From: Macropodus opercularis | Lineage: Eukaryota > Chordata > Actinopteri > Anabantiformes > Osphronemidae | NCBI GenBank assembly: GCA_030770545.1 | Contig: CM061097.1 | Location: 20,823,501-20,887,500 of the forward strand | Direction of reading: 5' to 3' | DNA length: 64,000 nucleotides | Part shown: one piece after another, positions 54,722 through 63,763 of the stretch | Layout: every line of letters starts with the position of its first letter | Position numbering within the stretch: the stretch's first letter is position 1 | Translations under genes and position numbers: made by a program | Notes under the pieces: model-generated | The model's database searches: none | Seen by the model: only the letters and a program-made list of their open reading frames with translations | What the model was told of the DNA's origin: nothing

Positions 54722-55119
54722 GGTTCCCCTCCAGAATGGTTTATTATATGATGAGGCGCGGCTTTCATTTTTTAAAAATCACCAGTGTTCTACTCAGGAG
54801 CCGGACAGTCTCCTACTCACAGGTCCCGTTTAATGGTAGAGTCACGTTCACGTCTTCTCGTTTTGGCAAATGTAACCAGGCGCGTAAACGGGCCGCACCG
54901 GCCGCGACGACGCTTCCGTCTGTGCACATTGGAATGAGTGGCTGCGGTAAAAAAAAATCCCATGATTGTCTTCACAGTGTCAAAATACAACCGGGTGTGG
55001 GAGTCGCTTCTGGTGCCGTCGGGAGAGATGGGATGGACGAGTGTGGGGCTGGGGGCTCGGCGGGGTCGGGGGCTGTGTGTGTTTCAAGTTCAGTCCGTCC
55101 GTCCACATGCAGCGGCCGC
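54722..55119 (-). other. isl1 3' UTR (putative)
   Basis: Sequence from the stop codon toward lower coordinates, ending about 18 nt past the first AATAAA hexamer. The proximal part is C-rich, with a short T run (sense) near 54950. The mRNA could extend further, since other vertebrate isl1 messages have long 3' UTRs and only RNA data can set the end. Confidence 0.45.
54740..54745 (-). terminator. Candidate poly(A) signal AATAAA for isl1
   Basis: TTTATT on the plus strand reads AATAAA in the isl1 direction, 375 nt after the stop. A weaker ATTAAA (plus 54829-54834) lies upstream of it. Either could serve. Confidence 0.4.
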
Positions 55120-55236
55120 TCAGGCCTCGATGGGGCTGGACACCATGCTGTTCGGCGTGTCTGGAAGCTGAGACGACATGGACGCTACCTCGCTGCCCGT
55201 CGAGTTCGAACCCGGTCCTCCCTCCGAGAAACTGAC
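55120..55236 (-). CDS. isl1: isl1 exon 6 (coding part): C-terminus
   Basis: 117 nt, acceptor CTCCCGCAG|GTCAGTTTC. It encodes V312-A349 and the TGA stop (55122-55120). The serine-rich tail GSNSTGSEVASMSSQLPDT and the terminal SPIEA are hallmark ISL1 sequence. S313 and S344 are substitutions for the N and A I recall from mammals. The exon is GC-rich, which creates long chance ORFs on the other strand. Confidence 0.95.
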   Translation of the reverse strand, partial: VSFSEGGPGSNSTGSEVASMSSQLPDTPNSMVSSPIEA

Positions 55237-55457
55237 CTGCGGGAGACAAGGACACGCTTAGAAACGCACCTTCAAGTTTGCGTCCGCTTGGAAGCGCGAG
55301 GTCAATAATTGCATGACTTTCAAAACACGTCCAGCTATTTATGGTAATATGCGCCACGTCTAGAAATGGCGTAACAGCAAATGCTGACTTTAATTACAGA
55401 TGTGTTTGTAGCGCGCTCTTATGCAACAGCAGTAACCCACCTGATACAAGCGGGGAA

Positions 55458-55527
<70 letters not shown>

Positions 55528-58512
55528 ATCAAGTGCGTTCAGCTGAGCTGCATAATGGCTTCATTATCGTCATTTTAATTGATCCACGGCTCAGATCTTT
55601 ACCCTGCTCTTCAACTAAACGAAATTGTTTTGCTTGTCCAAACACAGCTCAGGTTTTCCGCAACCACAGAACGGATGAATTGCATGTCACATCTCCAGTT
55701 CTTGTCATAAATGTTAATATTTCACTTACGTGGTGCTGGGACATGTGACAAATAGGTCTATCCAAAGCCTCAGCGCATCTCATTTTAGGACATTTGATAT
55801 GCGTTCTGTGGTGATGAATGAGAATAAAGAAATGTATCAGCCAGCTTTAGAACTGACCCGTGTGCGCAGTCAGCCTGTGCTCAGAGACGCATCTGCCTAC
55901 ATGAGAAAGAAATAACAAGCAGCTGAAGCGCGGACTGCGTCGCAGGCTCCTGAGGCCTCTACTGAGGTTTCCAGCGGCTTCACATGAAGACGTTCGCTGC
56001 TACAAGCTGTTAAAATGTTTCCTTAAATTACAGCATAAAACTATCCCGTTTTTTTCAGTCCATAAATTTGAATATTGGCTTCCATAAGAACGTATACACT
56101 GTGCAAACATGGACACGAACACGGTTTGCATTTTCAATATAAAATGTGTTTTCATTTCAATAATCCCAATCGATTGAGTAGAAGCTACGAACCAGCTGTT
56201 GGAAGGCTGGCTGATCGATGTCGCTCTGCAGCGCGAAGTCGCTGAGGACCTTCCAGGGCGGCTGGTAGCTCTGGACCTCCACCGGGTTGGCCTGGATGCC
56301 CCCGTCGTGACGTTCTGGACTGGCCGCCACCATCGGGGTGCCCGTCATTCCCTGGATGTTCTGCAAGAGCACGCGTCGCGGTTAGAAGCCACTCTACTCA
56401 CGCGTTTGACTGCGGGCTGACAGGGTGTGGGAGGCTGGGTGTGGTTCTGTGTGCGCGCTGGGGGGGCGTAGAGGCAGCTGATAAGAATCAGCAGGGCAGG
56501 TAAACAAACAAACAAATGACAGCGTAAATGTGTTTGAGAGGTTCAACCTTCGCTGGGTTAAAACAACCCACAGATAAAACTGGGACCCTTGCTTTTTATT
56601 TTTTGCCCTTGGAAATGTTTTCTAATTTTGGGTGGTGTCAAACAGAAAACGACTTTACTTTGCAGACGTGCGCTCATGTGCCATACGCGCCGAGCTCCGT
56701 CGTGGGTCTTAGTGGTTAAGGGTCTTCATTAATAATGTAGCTCATTTTCTGCCCTGGTCTGTGTCTTCTCCACCGGTGCAGCTCAGCAGCTTGCTGCGGC
56801 CTCTTACCGTCTTGTCGTTGTGTTGCTGCTGCTGCAGCTGCTTCATCAGCAGGCTCTTCTTCTTGTCCTTGCACCGCTTGTTCTGAAACCAGACCCGGAT
56901 CACTCGCGGACTGAGTCCGGTCATCTCCACCAGCTGCTCCTTCATTAGGGCATCTGGCCTGGGGTTGGCGTTGTAGCAAGTCCGCAACGTGTGCAGCTGC
57001 TTCTCGTTTAGCACCGTCCGGACCCGGGTGGTTTTCTCTGGCTGTTTGTGGACGTGAGGCCGCAGCGCGGGCTGCCGGGCCGAGATTGGTTCTGCTGTTG
57101 AGAAAGGACAGACAACCCAGGGAAGAGGAAATCAATGACTGTGTCTGCCTGTGCCTTTACTTATAAGCCCAGCTAAGGATGAGACTGTGGACCGGACAGG
57201 CCTGTGAGTTAACGTGCTCATCGTGTATGATGCGCAACTTTTCAGCTGACAGTGTTTCCTTCTAGCGGTTCTGGTTTAGGTTTGCAAAGTAAACCCAGAA
57301 ACTGAACAGCGACACGGCGCGCAGTCTGCTAACCACACGCATTTACACTGGCTGTGACCCCTCATCTTAAAATGGTGTTGTTCCATCTACACACTCATAT
57401 GACTGCGTGTGATGGTTGGATACGCAACCTCACTTTTAGGGATTAAAGTAGAGCAGCTCGGACTAACTCATCTGATCCAAGGTCAGCGCACATTTAAAAC
57501 CATCTGCGCTACAGAGTCACATAGAAGGCAACAAGTGAAAACATCAGCTCCAGCTCTTTTCAGTCAACACTCAGCATTTAGTTCAGAACAAACGACAGCC
57601 ATGCGCCAAGCTGCGATAACTTGGTGTATTTCTGACGGCACCCCCACTGTATCTAATCAGTGGCATGCAGAAAAGACGCGTAAAAGACAAACATATGAGC
57701 TACAGGAATAGAAACGCGCACCGCCCGCCTGGAAAGCTCAGGAGGCTGCAGTGACAGCACAGCGGATCCGGCTCGTTCACTGTGACTGCGGCGTTTACGT
57801 TAAAATCCCACTATGGCCAGTAAATCACTCTGACTCCACTGTGACGGCCTGTACATCACTGTGCACACAAATCACTCAGTGGCAACGTGGAACACGGGAG
57901 GCGCAGCGAAGGAGAAACACCCCAGACTAGTGACGCACCGAGCGTCTGCACTGAGATTTCAAAGCGCACCTGACCCTGGTCCAAGCCAAGGCGCGCGGAC
58001 ACTTACAGCAGCTTAAGGCACGTTAGTCACAACGAGCTGTCATCGCGTCTCCTACCGGGATTCTTTTACCTGCCATCTGTAGCGGCCTGGCGGGGTGTAG
58101 CGGACTGAGCGGGTCTCCGCTGCCCAGGCTTGCCCGCTCCACCACGTCGTGGTCTGCCCGGCAGAAAAGCCCGTCTTCCCGCAGAGCGAATTCGTCCCCC
58201 GGGATGAGCTGTCGGCTGCAGGCCACGCAGCGGAAACACTCGATGTGGTAGACTTTGGACCGGGCCCTCATCACGAAGTCATTCTTACTGAAGCCGATGT
58301 TGCATTTAGCGCATTTAATCCCATATAACCTGCAGGACACACACACACACACGGTCCGATCAGGAAAATCCAGGAGGCAACAACAACATAATAATTATAT
58401 GGATAAGGAAAATATGGTTTAACGTTTTTAAAATATTTATGCAATGTTTAATCTTCCTTCTAACGGCTGATTTATACCAAGAAAAAAATATTCTTGAGGT
58501 TGTTGTGTCTTG

Positions 58513-58574
<62 letters not shown>

Positions 58575-59345
58575 TCGCCTGGTTTATGAAATATTTGGAG
58601 ACTATAATACTGTGGTACACTACAATATTTGTGAAGTTCTAATATATATTTGATCCTTATTTGCTTCAGTGTTAATGTCCAATTTTAATGGCTCACAATT
58701 CCTGTAACATCTAATTAGCCAAACAACAACAACAACAACAACTATAAGCCATAATAATTTCTCTGCTTTTCCCCAGGTCCGTGTGTCACTAAGCCGAGTG
58801 AACGGGAAGGTGGAAGCTGACCAGTCACTGATTAATGGCCGGGACTTGTGTAGGCCGGTATAGTTCGAGTGCTCGATGTAAACACAAGGCAACGGAATAG
58901 TCACGTTTCTCATGAGGTCGCACGGAAAACGGATCAAGGTTTTAATGGTAAAGAACGACGGCAGGACGAGGCATTTAAAGGGCTGCGTGCTGTCACTCTA
59001 ACACGGTCACACGGTCTACAACAACAATGCGTCCACCGCCGTGTAGCTGTCCTGCACAACTGAAAGGGACCGCGCCGACCCGACCCGTCCCTACCTGATG
59101 TAGTCCCGTTTACAGTAAGTTTTTCCATCTCTGACGAAGCACGTGCAGGACTCGTCCAGGTACTGGCTGCACTCGGCACATTTGAGACAGGCTGCGTGCC
59201 ACTCCAGGTCCGGGGAGACCCGCAAGATGTACTGGTCGTGGATCTGGTTCCCGCAGCCCACGCATAAAGACACCAGTCGCTTCTCTGGAAGAAAAGAGCA
59301 GGATCTCACCCACACGGTTCACAACGCCTTCTATTATTATTATTA

Positions 59346-59396
<51 letters not shown>

Positions 59397-59606
59397 GTTT
59401 TACTTTGTAAAGGAAAAAATGTGCCGATCCGCTGCATAAAATCAAATATTGTAGCGTATGTGAGACGTTCAAAGGCCAAGAAAATACGTTGTCTCTGCAG
59501 ACAGCACCACAGAACTAAGTTAACTCCTGTGACAAATGTTGCTCCGCTTTCGCGCCGAACACCGGGGAAGTGTCTTACTTTTCGGCGGATCTCCCATGTC
59601 TCCCAT
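55120..59606 (-). CDS. isl1: isl1: Islet-1 LIM-homeodomain transcription factor (whole gene, 6 coding exons)
   Basis: Coding join on the minus strand: 59606-59579, 59284-59095, 58329-58070, 57094-56808, 56360-56193, 55236-55120; 1050 nt, 349 residues plus TGA. Islet-1 is a nuclear DNA-binding factor that specifies motor and sensory neurons, second-heart-field cells and pancreatic islet cells, acting with LDB1 and LHX3 (family knowledge). Seen: N-terminus MGDMGDPPK; LIM1 (residues 17-70) with ligands C17, C20, H39, C42, C45, C48, C67, D70; LIM2 (79-132) with C79, C82, H101, C104, C107, C110, C129, D132; homeodomain about 181-240 with W228, F229 and N231 (homeodomain positions 48, 49, 51); a Q-run at 247-250; LHX-binding region about 262-291; C-terminus SSPIEA. 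ISL2 is excluded by the N-terminus and by the LIM2 sequence. Length equals human ISL1. Whether this is the isl1a or isl1b fish ohnolog is not settled here. The start has a good Kozak context (G at -3, G at +4). Confidence 0.97.
55237..56192 (-). other. isl1 intron 5
   Basis: 956-nt intron with a weak donor (GTTCGT) and a normal acceptor (CTCCCGCAG), phase 0. It contains the ATT array at 55459-55524 and no coding content. Confidence 0.85.
55459..55524. repeat. (ATT)22 microsatellite, isl1 intron 5
   Basis: 22 perfect ATT units on the plus strand; AAT on the isl1 sense strand. Confidence 0.97.
56193..56360 (-). CDS. isl1: isl1 exon 5: LHX3-interaction region
   Basis: 168 nt, phase 0 at both ends. 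Acceptor CTCTTGCAG|AACATCC; donor CAGCTG|GTTCGT, a poor match to consensus. It encodes N256-L311, including MTGTPMVAASPERHDGG and the tryptophan-containing segment SYQPPWKVLSDFALQ. In mammals residues about 262-291 form the LIM-binding segment that contacts LHX3/LHX4. An internal CAG (Q278) could act as the alternative acceptor that gives the Isl1-beta form. Confidence 0.95.
56361..56807 (-). other. isl1 intron 4
   Basis: 447-nt intron (donor GTAAGA, acceptor CTCTTGCAG), phase 0. Nothing recognised inside. Confidence 0.85.
56808..57094 (-). CDS. isl1: isl1 exon 4: homeodomain
   Basis: 287 nt, acceptor CTCAACAG|CAGAACC, donor AAGACG|GTAAGA (phase 0). It encodes A160-T255: the linker EPISARQPALRPHVHKQPEKTT, the 60-residue homeodomain with recognition-helix core VWFQNKRCKDKK, and the start of the Q-rich segment KQLQQQQHNDKT. 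K239, L241 and H251 differ from the R, I and P that I recall from mammals, and all lie outside the base-contacting helix. The acceptor is a tandem NAGNAG. Confidence 0.96.
57095..58069 (-). other. isl1 intron 3
   Basis: 975-nt intron (donor GTAAAA, acceptor CTCAACAG). I see no coding sequence, repeat or RNA gene in it. It is fairly GC-rich at the exon 3 end. Confidence 0.85.
58070..58329 (-). CDS. isl1: isl1 exon 3: LIM domain 2 and linker
   Basis: 260 nt, acceptor CCTGCAG|GTTATATGG, donor GCAG|GTAAAA (phase 1 at the end). It encodes the last base of R73 through the first base of A160: all of LIM2 and the linker with the LSPLHPARPLQMA motif typical of ISL1. All eight LIM2 ligands are intact. 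S143 replaces the alanine I recall from mammals. The acceptor is preceded by a (GT)8 run on the sense strand instead of an ordinary pyrimidine tract (see findings). Confidence 0.96.
58337..58352. repeat. (AC)8 dinucleotide run at the exon 3 acceptor
   Basis: Eight AC units on plus; (GT)8 on the sense strand, separated from exon 3 only by CCTGCAG. Confidence 0.95.
58513..58574. repeat. (AAT)n microsatellite, isl1 intron 2
   Basis: About 20 uninterrupted AAT units on the plus strand (ATT on the sense strand). Confidence 0.97.
58721..58742. repeat. (AAC)n microsatellite, isl1 intron 2
   Basis: Seven perfect AAC units on the plus strand. Confidence 0.9.
59095..59284 (-). CDS. isl1: isl1 exon 2: LIM domain 1
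   Basis: 190 nt, acceptor TTCTTCCAG|AG, donor ATCAG|GTAGGG (phase 2). It completes K10 and encodes through R73. All eight zinc ligands of LIM1 are present. The exon differs conservatively from the mammalian protein, as I recall it, at V14 (I) and S49 (N). LIM1 contributes to LDB1 binding and intramolecular control of DNA binding in this family. Confidence 0.96.
59285..59578 (-). other. isl1 intron 1
   Basis: 294-nt GT-AG intron (donor GTAAGA, acceptor TTCTTCCAG). About a fifth of it is the AAT-type repeat at 59332-59396, which ends only about 47 nt before the acceptor, so the branch site probably lies beside or inside the repeat. Nothing else recognised. Confidence 0.85.
59332..59396. repeat. 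(ATT)n microsatellite, isl1 intron 1
   Basis: About 21 ATT units on the plus strand with one ATC interruption near 59345; AAT on the isl1 sense strand. Confidence 0.97.
59579..59606 (-). CDS. isl1: isl1 exon 1 (coding part)
   Basis: Encodes residues 1-9 (MGDMGDPPK) plus the first base of codon 10, ending at the donor A|GTAAGA (phase 1). A second in-frame ATG (59597) lies at codon 4, as in other ISL1 proteins. The upstream one is chosen because it matches the family N-terminus and has the better context, GCGGACATGG. No other ATG occurs on this strand between 59607 and 59807. Confidence 0.93.
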
Positions 59607-59893
59607 GTCCGCAAAATAAGGCGATGTTAGGTCCACTGTCACAGCGGGCTGCGGCGCCTGGAAGCCTGATGTGTCCTCCGCTGCCGGGCTACCGGGCTGC
59701 CGCGGGCCAGAGGTTGTGCTGTCCGGCTTGGAGAGGGAGTGTGTGTATGTGTTTGTTGCCGGTGTGTGTGGAGCTCTGATCCTGACAAGCGGCGGGGCTG
59801 ACGTAGGGCATCAGCGCGTCATCTGCATGAGCAGCTGATTGGCTCTGCAGACCCTGACCAGCACTAACCACGCGCGCGCGTGCACGCACGCAC
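59607..59893 (-). promoter_or_regulatory. isl1 5' UTR and likely core promoter
   Basis: GC-rich block directly upstream of the isl1 ATG. On the sense strand it has an NF-Y-type CCAAT box (CTGATTGGCT on plus, ATTGG at 59838-59842), a CRE-like TGACGTA near 59800 and a GC-box-like GCGGCGGGG near 59790. Alternating CG/CA at 59871-59893 could adopt Z-DNA. The absence of upstream ATGs between 59607 and 59807 fits a 5' UTR there. An alternative TATA-like TATAAA sits at 60062-60057 (minus). No transcription start can be fixed from sequence alone. Confidence 0.45.
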
Positions 59894-60303
59894 TGGCACA
59901 CTTACTGCTGCATATCATTTGTTTGCAGCTTTGCTTTACTCTGTTCTCTTTTGTTATTTCTGTTTCCGTGTTGGCGTGAGCTGCTGTTTATGAGGAAACC
60001 ACTGCTCTGTAAAACTTTGTTACTTTGTACGTTTCTGGACAGACATGTTGGATGGATTTATATCCGGCGCGATTAAGTAAAGTGCAGCTCATATTTAAAG
60101 AGAAGGAGCCAACGTCTCACAGCACAGAGCAAATGTGTTTAAGCGCGGTCTGATCAGACGAACAACACGCGGAGTAAAGGCCAAACAACCCCACGAAGAA
60201 GATTCCACTGATGTGTGAGACGTGGATCAGGACCCGCAGGAGCAGCTCGGTGACGCACACCAACACGCCCTCTTGTGTCGGTCACCTACTAACGCCACGA
60301 ACG

Positions 60304-60318
60304 CAGGCAGAGGGCGCC
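60304..60318 (+). promoter_or_regulatory. CTCF-like site upstream of isl1
   Basis: CAGGCAGAGGGCGCC matches the CTCF core at about 13 of 15 positions by eye, including the invariant AGAGGGCGC block. It lies about 700 bp 5' of the ATG. A second, poorer GGGCAGGGCGCC lies near 60403. Occupancy is inferred. Confidence 0.4.
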
Positions 60319-61449
60319 TCTCAGCTCAGCGGCTGGCGAGGAGTCCAAGAAACCGCCTCAGAGATGCGACGAAGAAGCTACAGCTCAGGTCCAGGATGAA
60401 GGAGGGCAGGGCGCCACCGCTTCCGGGCATTTGTTGAAGCAGCAACTGAAAATAAACTTATTTACTGATGTCAATAAACCTCCAGGATCACGAAACACAT
60501 GGAGATGAGCACATAGATATGAAGAGAGTTCTGTGGAACATGTTAGATGGACATTTCCCTGGTTTCTGAGAGCCTGTGTATAAAAACTCAGACTCTAAAC
60601 CATGTTTTAGGTGTTAAATGTGAGAGAGCTGGCAGCAGTGAAAGCCTGGTTCTCATGTGAGCCAGTGTCCTCCAGTGGTATCCAGTCCACAGATGACGGA
60701 CAGTTCGTTGTCTCGGCCTTTAGAATGGATTTATTAATACACACAACCCACATAATGCCACATTTTGGCATCTATGGAATGTTTGTTACTGTCTGTCTGA
60801 GTTTACACGTTGATATGATATTTCACCGTTTGTACGTCCTGTACATCCTATTTCTGCACAGGTGAGATTTCAACAAAATAAGAAGAACGGGCAGAAAGTA
60901 GCAGCGCAGAACTGAACCAGATGACAGCTGGCAGCATAGATGCACAAAGTGGGATAGAGCGTCGACCTGATAGAGGAGGGAACAGAGATGTGGCTGTGAA
61001 GGAAGGGAGGGGACAGAAGCAGGACATATGTTTGGGAGCATGTAGCAGGGCTCCAAAAACACGTTCTTCAGTTCATATTGGTACTAATTACAGGCACAGA
61101 CTACAATGGCATGGCTTCATTTCATTAATGTCGAGTTCAACTGTGATTATTCAGTCTGCAATGGTGGCACGTAAGTGAATGTAAAATAAACGAGAGGAGC
61201 TCTGAGACCGAAGGAGGCCCCTCAGCGGGACGAGCCTTTCAGGCCTCCCTTGAAAGTCACGCGTCCATCCTGCTGCTTGTATGTTGAGGTCGGTTGTCAG
61301 TTTTGCAAAAAGAAATCTTTCACTCAATTAGTACATGACATTTTATATGTGCTTCTAGGTTTATATTTATTTATATTTAGCGTTTGGTCTGAAATCAACT
61401 TCTCGGCTTTAACTGTGGAGGAAATGTCTGACTGACCTGAGCTCATCGC
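60319..61449. other. Intergenic 5' of isl1
   Basis: No gene recognised. Composition becomes AT-richer away from the promoter. Confidence 0.55.
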
Positions 61450-61930
61450 CTTGAACCCAGACTGAAAGTCAGGGTCTGAATGGGAGCAAATCACTTCAGA
61501 CAGAAGAGCGGAGGACGGTGGAGCAGCAGATTAATGGCCGTGTCCCACACGGAGCCGGTTCAGATGGGAGCTGATGTAATAAAGGCCGTACTGTTGCAGA
61601 ACCGTTGCTCCATGCGGCGGTCGGCTATGTTCCAGATCCGCTGTCTTGCACTGGCTGCTTTGGATCCTGCTCTGAATACGGTGGGCATATGGTGAAGGAC
61701 TGCGTCTGACAGTCTAGCCAGGGTGCTAAAGAGCAAAATGCAGCGGACGCATCTGAAAGCCACCACACTGACAAGCTGTGCAATTTGTCACCCGGCGAGA
61801 CCTCGTTTTCCTCAGCGACGTTGCTGTCACAAGTTCAAACAGGAGGAAGGAATCCTGGCAGAAATGTTTCCACCCAGCTTTCTGGCCACATTTCAAATAA
61901 TACTATCAAATATGTCAAATGGAAATAAGT
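61450..61930. promoter_or_regulatory. Candidate upstream conserved element of isl1
   Basis: About 1.9 kb 5' of the isl1 ATG. Non-repetitive, GC-balanced, with GATTAATGGCCG (61529-61540) and AGCTGTGCAATTTGTCAC near 61767. No coding signal. Confidence 0.27.
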
Positions 61931-63721
61931 GAATGTGAAATGGTGGCTTCAGTAACTCTGGGTGTTTGGGCTTATTTTGGAAACAGCAATGTTACCAATG
62001 TTCGGTTAGTCAGCAATGTTTTTAATGCTAAGAACTTTTTATTGAAGTTGCATAGACTATAAATATTTATTGAATTGTGTAAATCAGTCCGACGGACTCT
62101 ACAATATCTTCATTTGTATCGTCCGTATGCAGAACCGAGATCACTCTGCCTTTCCTTTGAAGGACACTGGGTCAAAGTGAAAAGTAAAGTTATTTTGGTT
62201 TGACTGTGTGATAGAAATCTCCTGATTTAAAGTGATGTGAGGCACAATGAATGACAACACGGGTGCTGGTTCAAGCGATGCCAGTCAGCCATCAGCAGGA
62301 CTCTAACGCAAGAGATGCTCAGTTGCATGACTTCACTTCAGATCCCACAGATTTACAACCTTGATTGTATTTGTAACTTACATTCTGCTTCCACGGGTGA
62401 TGTTGAAGATGCAGTGGATGGCTTATATGTTAAAAAGTTACAGGTTTAAATATATAACTTCCAGCTTGTGTAGCAAAGGTTTTCTTTTCAGTTTCATTCA
62501 TATAAGACCAATTCACAGCAGTTATTTCAAAGCACTTTACAAGGTTTAAGACCGTACACAGCTAAAAGCTTAACTAATGGTGTTCAGCAGGATTAAGAAC
62601 ATCAAACAGAGGCTTCATGAGGTTCAGTCATTGAACATGAGACAGATGAAACAGTCATAGTGTATTGACACACAGACGTTGCTGGATAAACTGAATAAAA
62701 GTAACAAAAACGATGAAGAACGTTGTTGCTGGTTGCTTAATAACTGCGTTGTGATTGTGTGCTTATGTTGGATATGAAGATGTTTTATTCCACCACCTTG
62801 ACGTTGGCGATGCACAACATTCAGGACTCGCCCAAAGCTCTGTGCCTTCCTGCGTCTCAACTGGCCATAAGACTTTGACGAACACACGTCTCATGTCTCC
62901 TGTCTGACGCAGACCATCTCTTGCTGCGTTTGTAAGCAAGCAGCTCTAGAAAATGCCTCCAGAGTGAACAGCAGTCCTGTTACAAAGCTAGACCTTACAC
63001 TAGAATGTATACTACAGTCTTAACATATGGACAGACTTGCTTCGTCCCTGTTGTCTTCATCGTGTTCAGCCACGTATCTGGGTGACAAAGCATAAACGTG
63101 TTCCCGGTCCATCGGCCGTCAGCGAGTCCCGACCAGGAGATCAAGCGCTTCTCCTTTGGTCACGGAAACTTGCTTTATTAGCAAATAATTATATGTAATA
63201 AAAACTCTTGTGATGTGTGGCATTAACTTTGAATAGTTTTTAATGACGATTTATGTGAAGTAGTGATTCTGACTCATGTCTACTAGTGTGAATAACGTTA
63301 TCTTATTATGTTTCTATGCTAACACGACCAGTTGGAGAAACCACAATTTGAACTTTTTCTAACAGAAAAGTTTCCAACATATCAGGTTGGCCTTGGACTA
63401 AGTGACCTCCTGTTTTTGCGCTTGTCCGACTCAGCTCCTCTGAATGATGTTTGTCAAGTCCATCATTTCAGGCCTGACTAGGACCTTTTGGAGACGGTCA
63501 TAGGCTGTGGCTGCTGTCTGTCCTGCCCAGCGGCAGGGGAGTGAGGCTGCGTCCCATGGGTGTACCCCTGTGCCCCACAGACCATATGGCCTGGCCTGAC
63601 CCCTCTAGACGGGTGAGCTGGTCCAGGGACCACCTGAGGCAGCAGGAGCTCTCATAATCACTGGAGACAAGGGCCACTTGACACCAGGCTGACAGATGGT
63701 GCTCCAGAACTGTTGCCCTGG

Positions 63722-63763
<42 letters not shown>

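Larger units (their letters stand above)
58330..59094 (-). other. isl1 intron 2
   Basis: 765-nt intron (donor GTAGGG, acceptor CCTGCAG). It holds an AAT array, an AAC run at 58721-58742 and an AC run abutting the exon 3 acceptor. Around 58830 is GATTAATGGCCG, a homeodomain-type core that also occurs upstream at 61529. No coding content. Confidence 0.85.

Noticed and set aside
54718..55308. 196-codon open frame on the plus strand
   Set aside because: It is antisense to isl1 exon 6 and its 3' UTR, arises from GC-rich codons, and has no domain or conserved start.
58360..59397. Poly-tyrosine, poly-isoleucine and poly-asparagine frames in the isl1 introns
   Set aside because: Translations of AAT/ATT microsatellites.
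55120..59606. Identification as isl2
   Set aside because: The N-terminus MGDMGDPPKKKR, LIM2 text (CNIGFSKNDFVMRARSKVYH) and SPIEA tail are ISL1-type; ISL2 differs in each.
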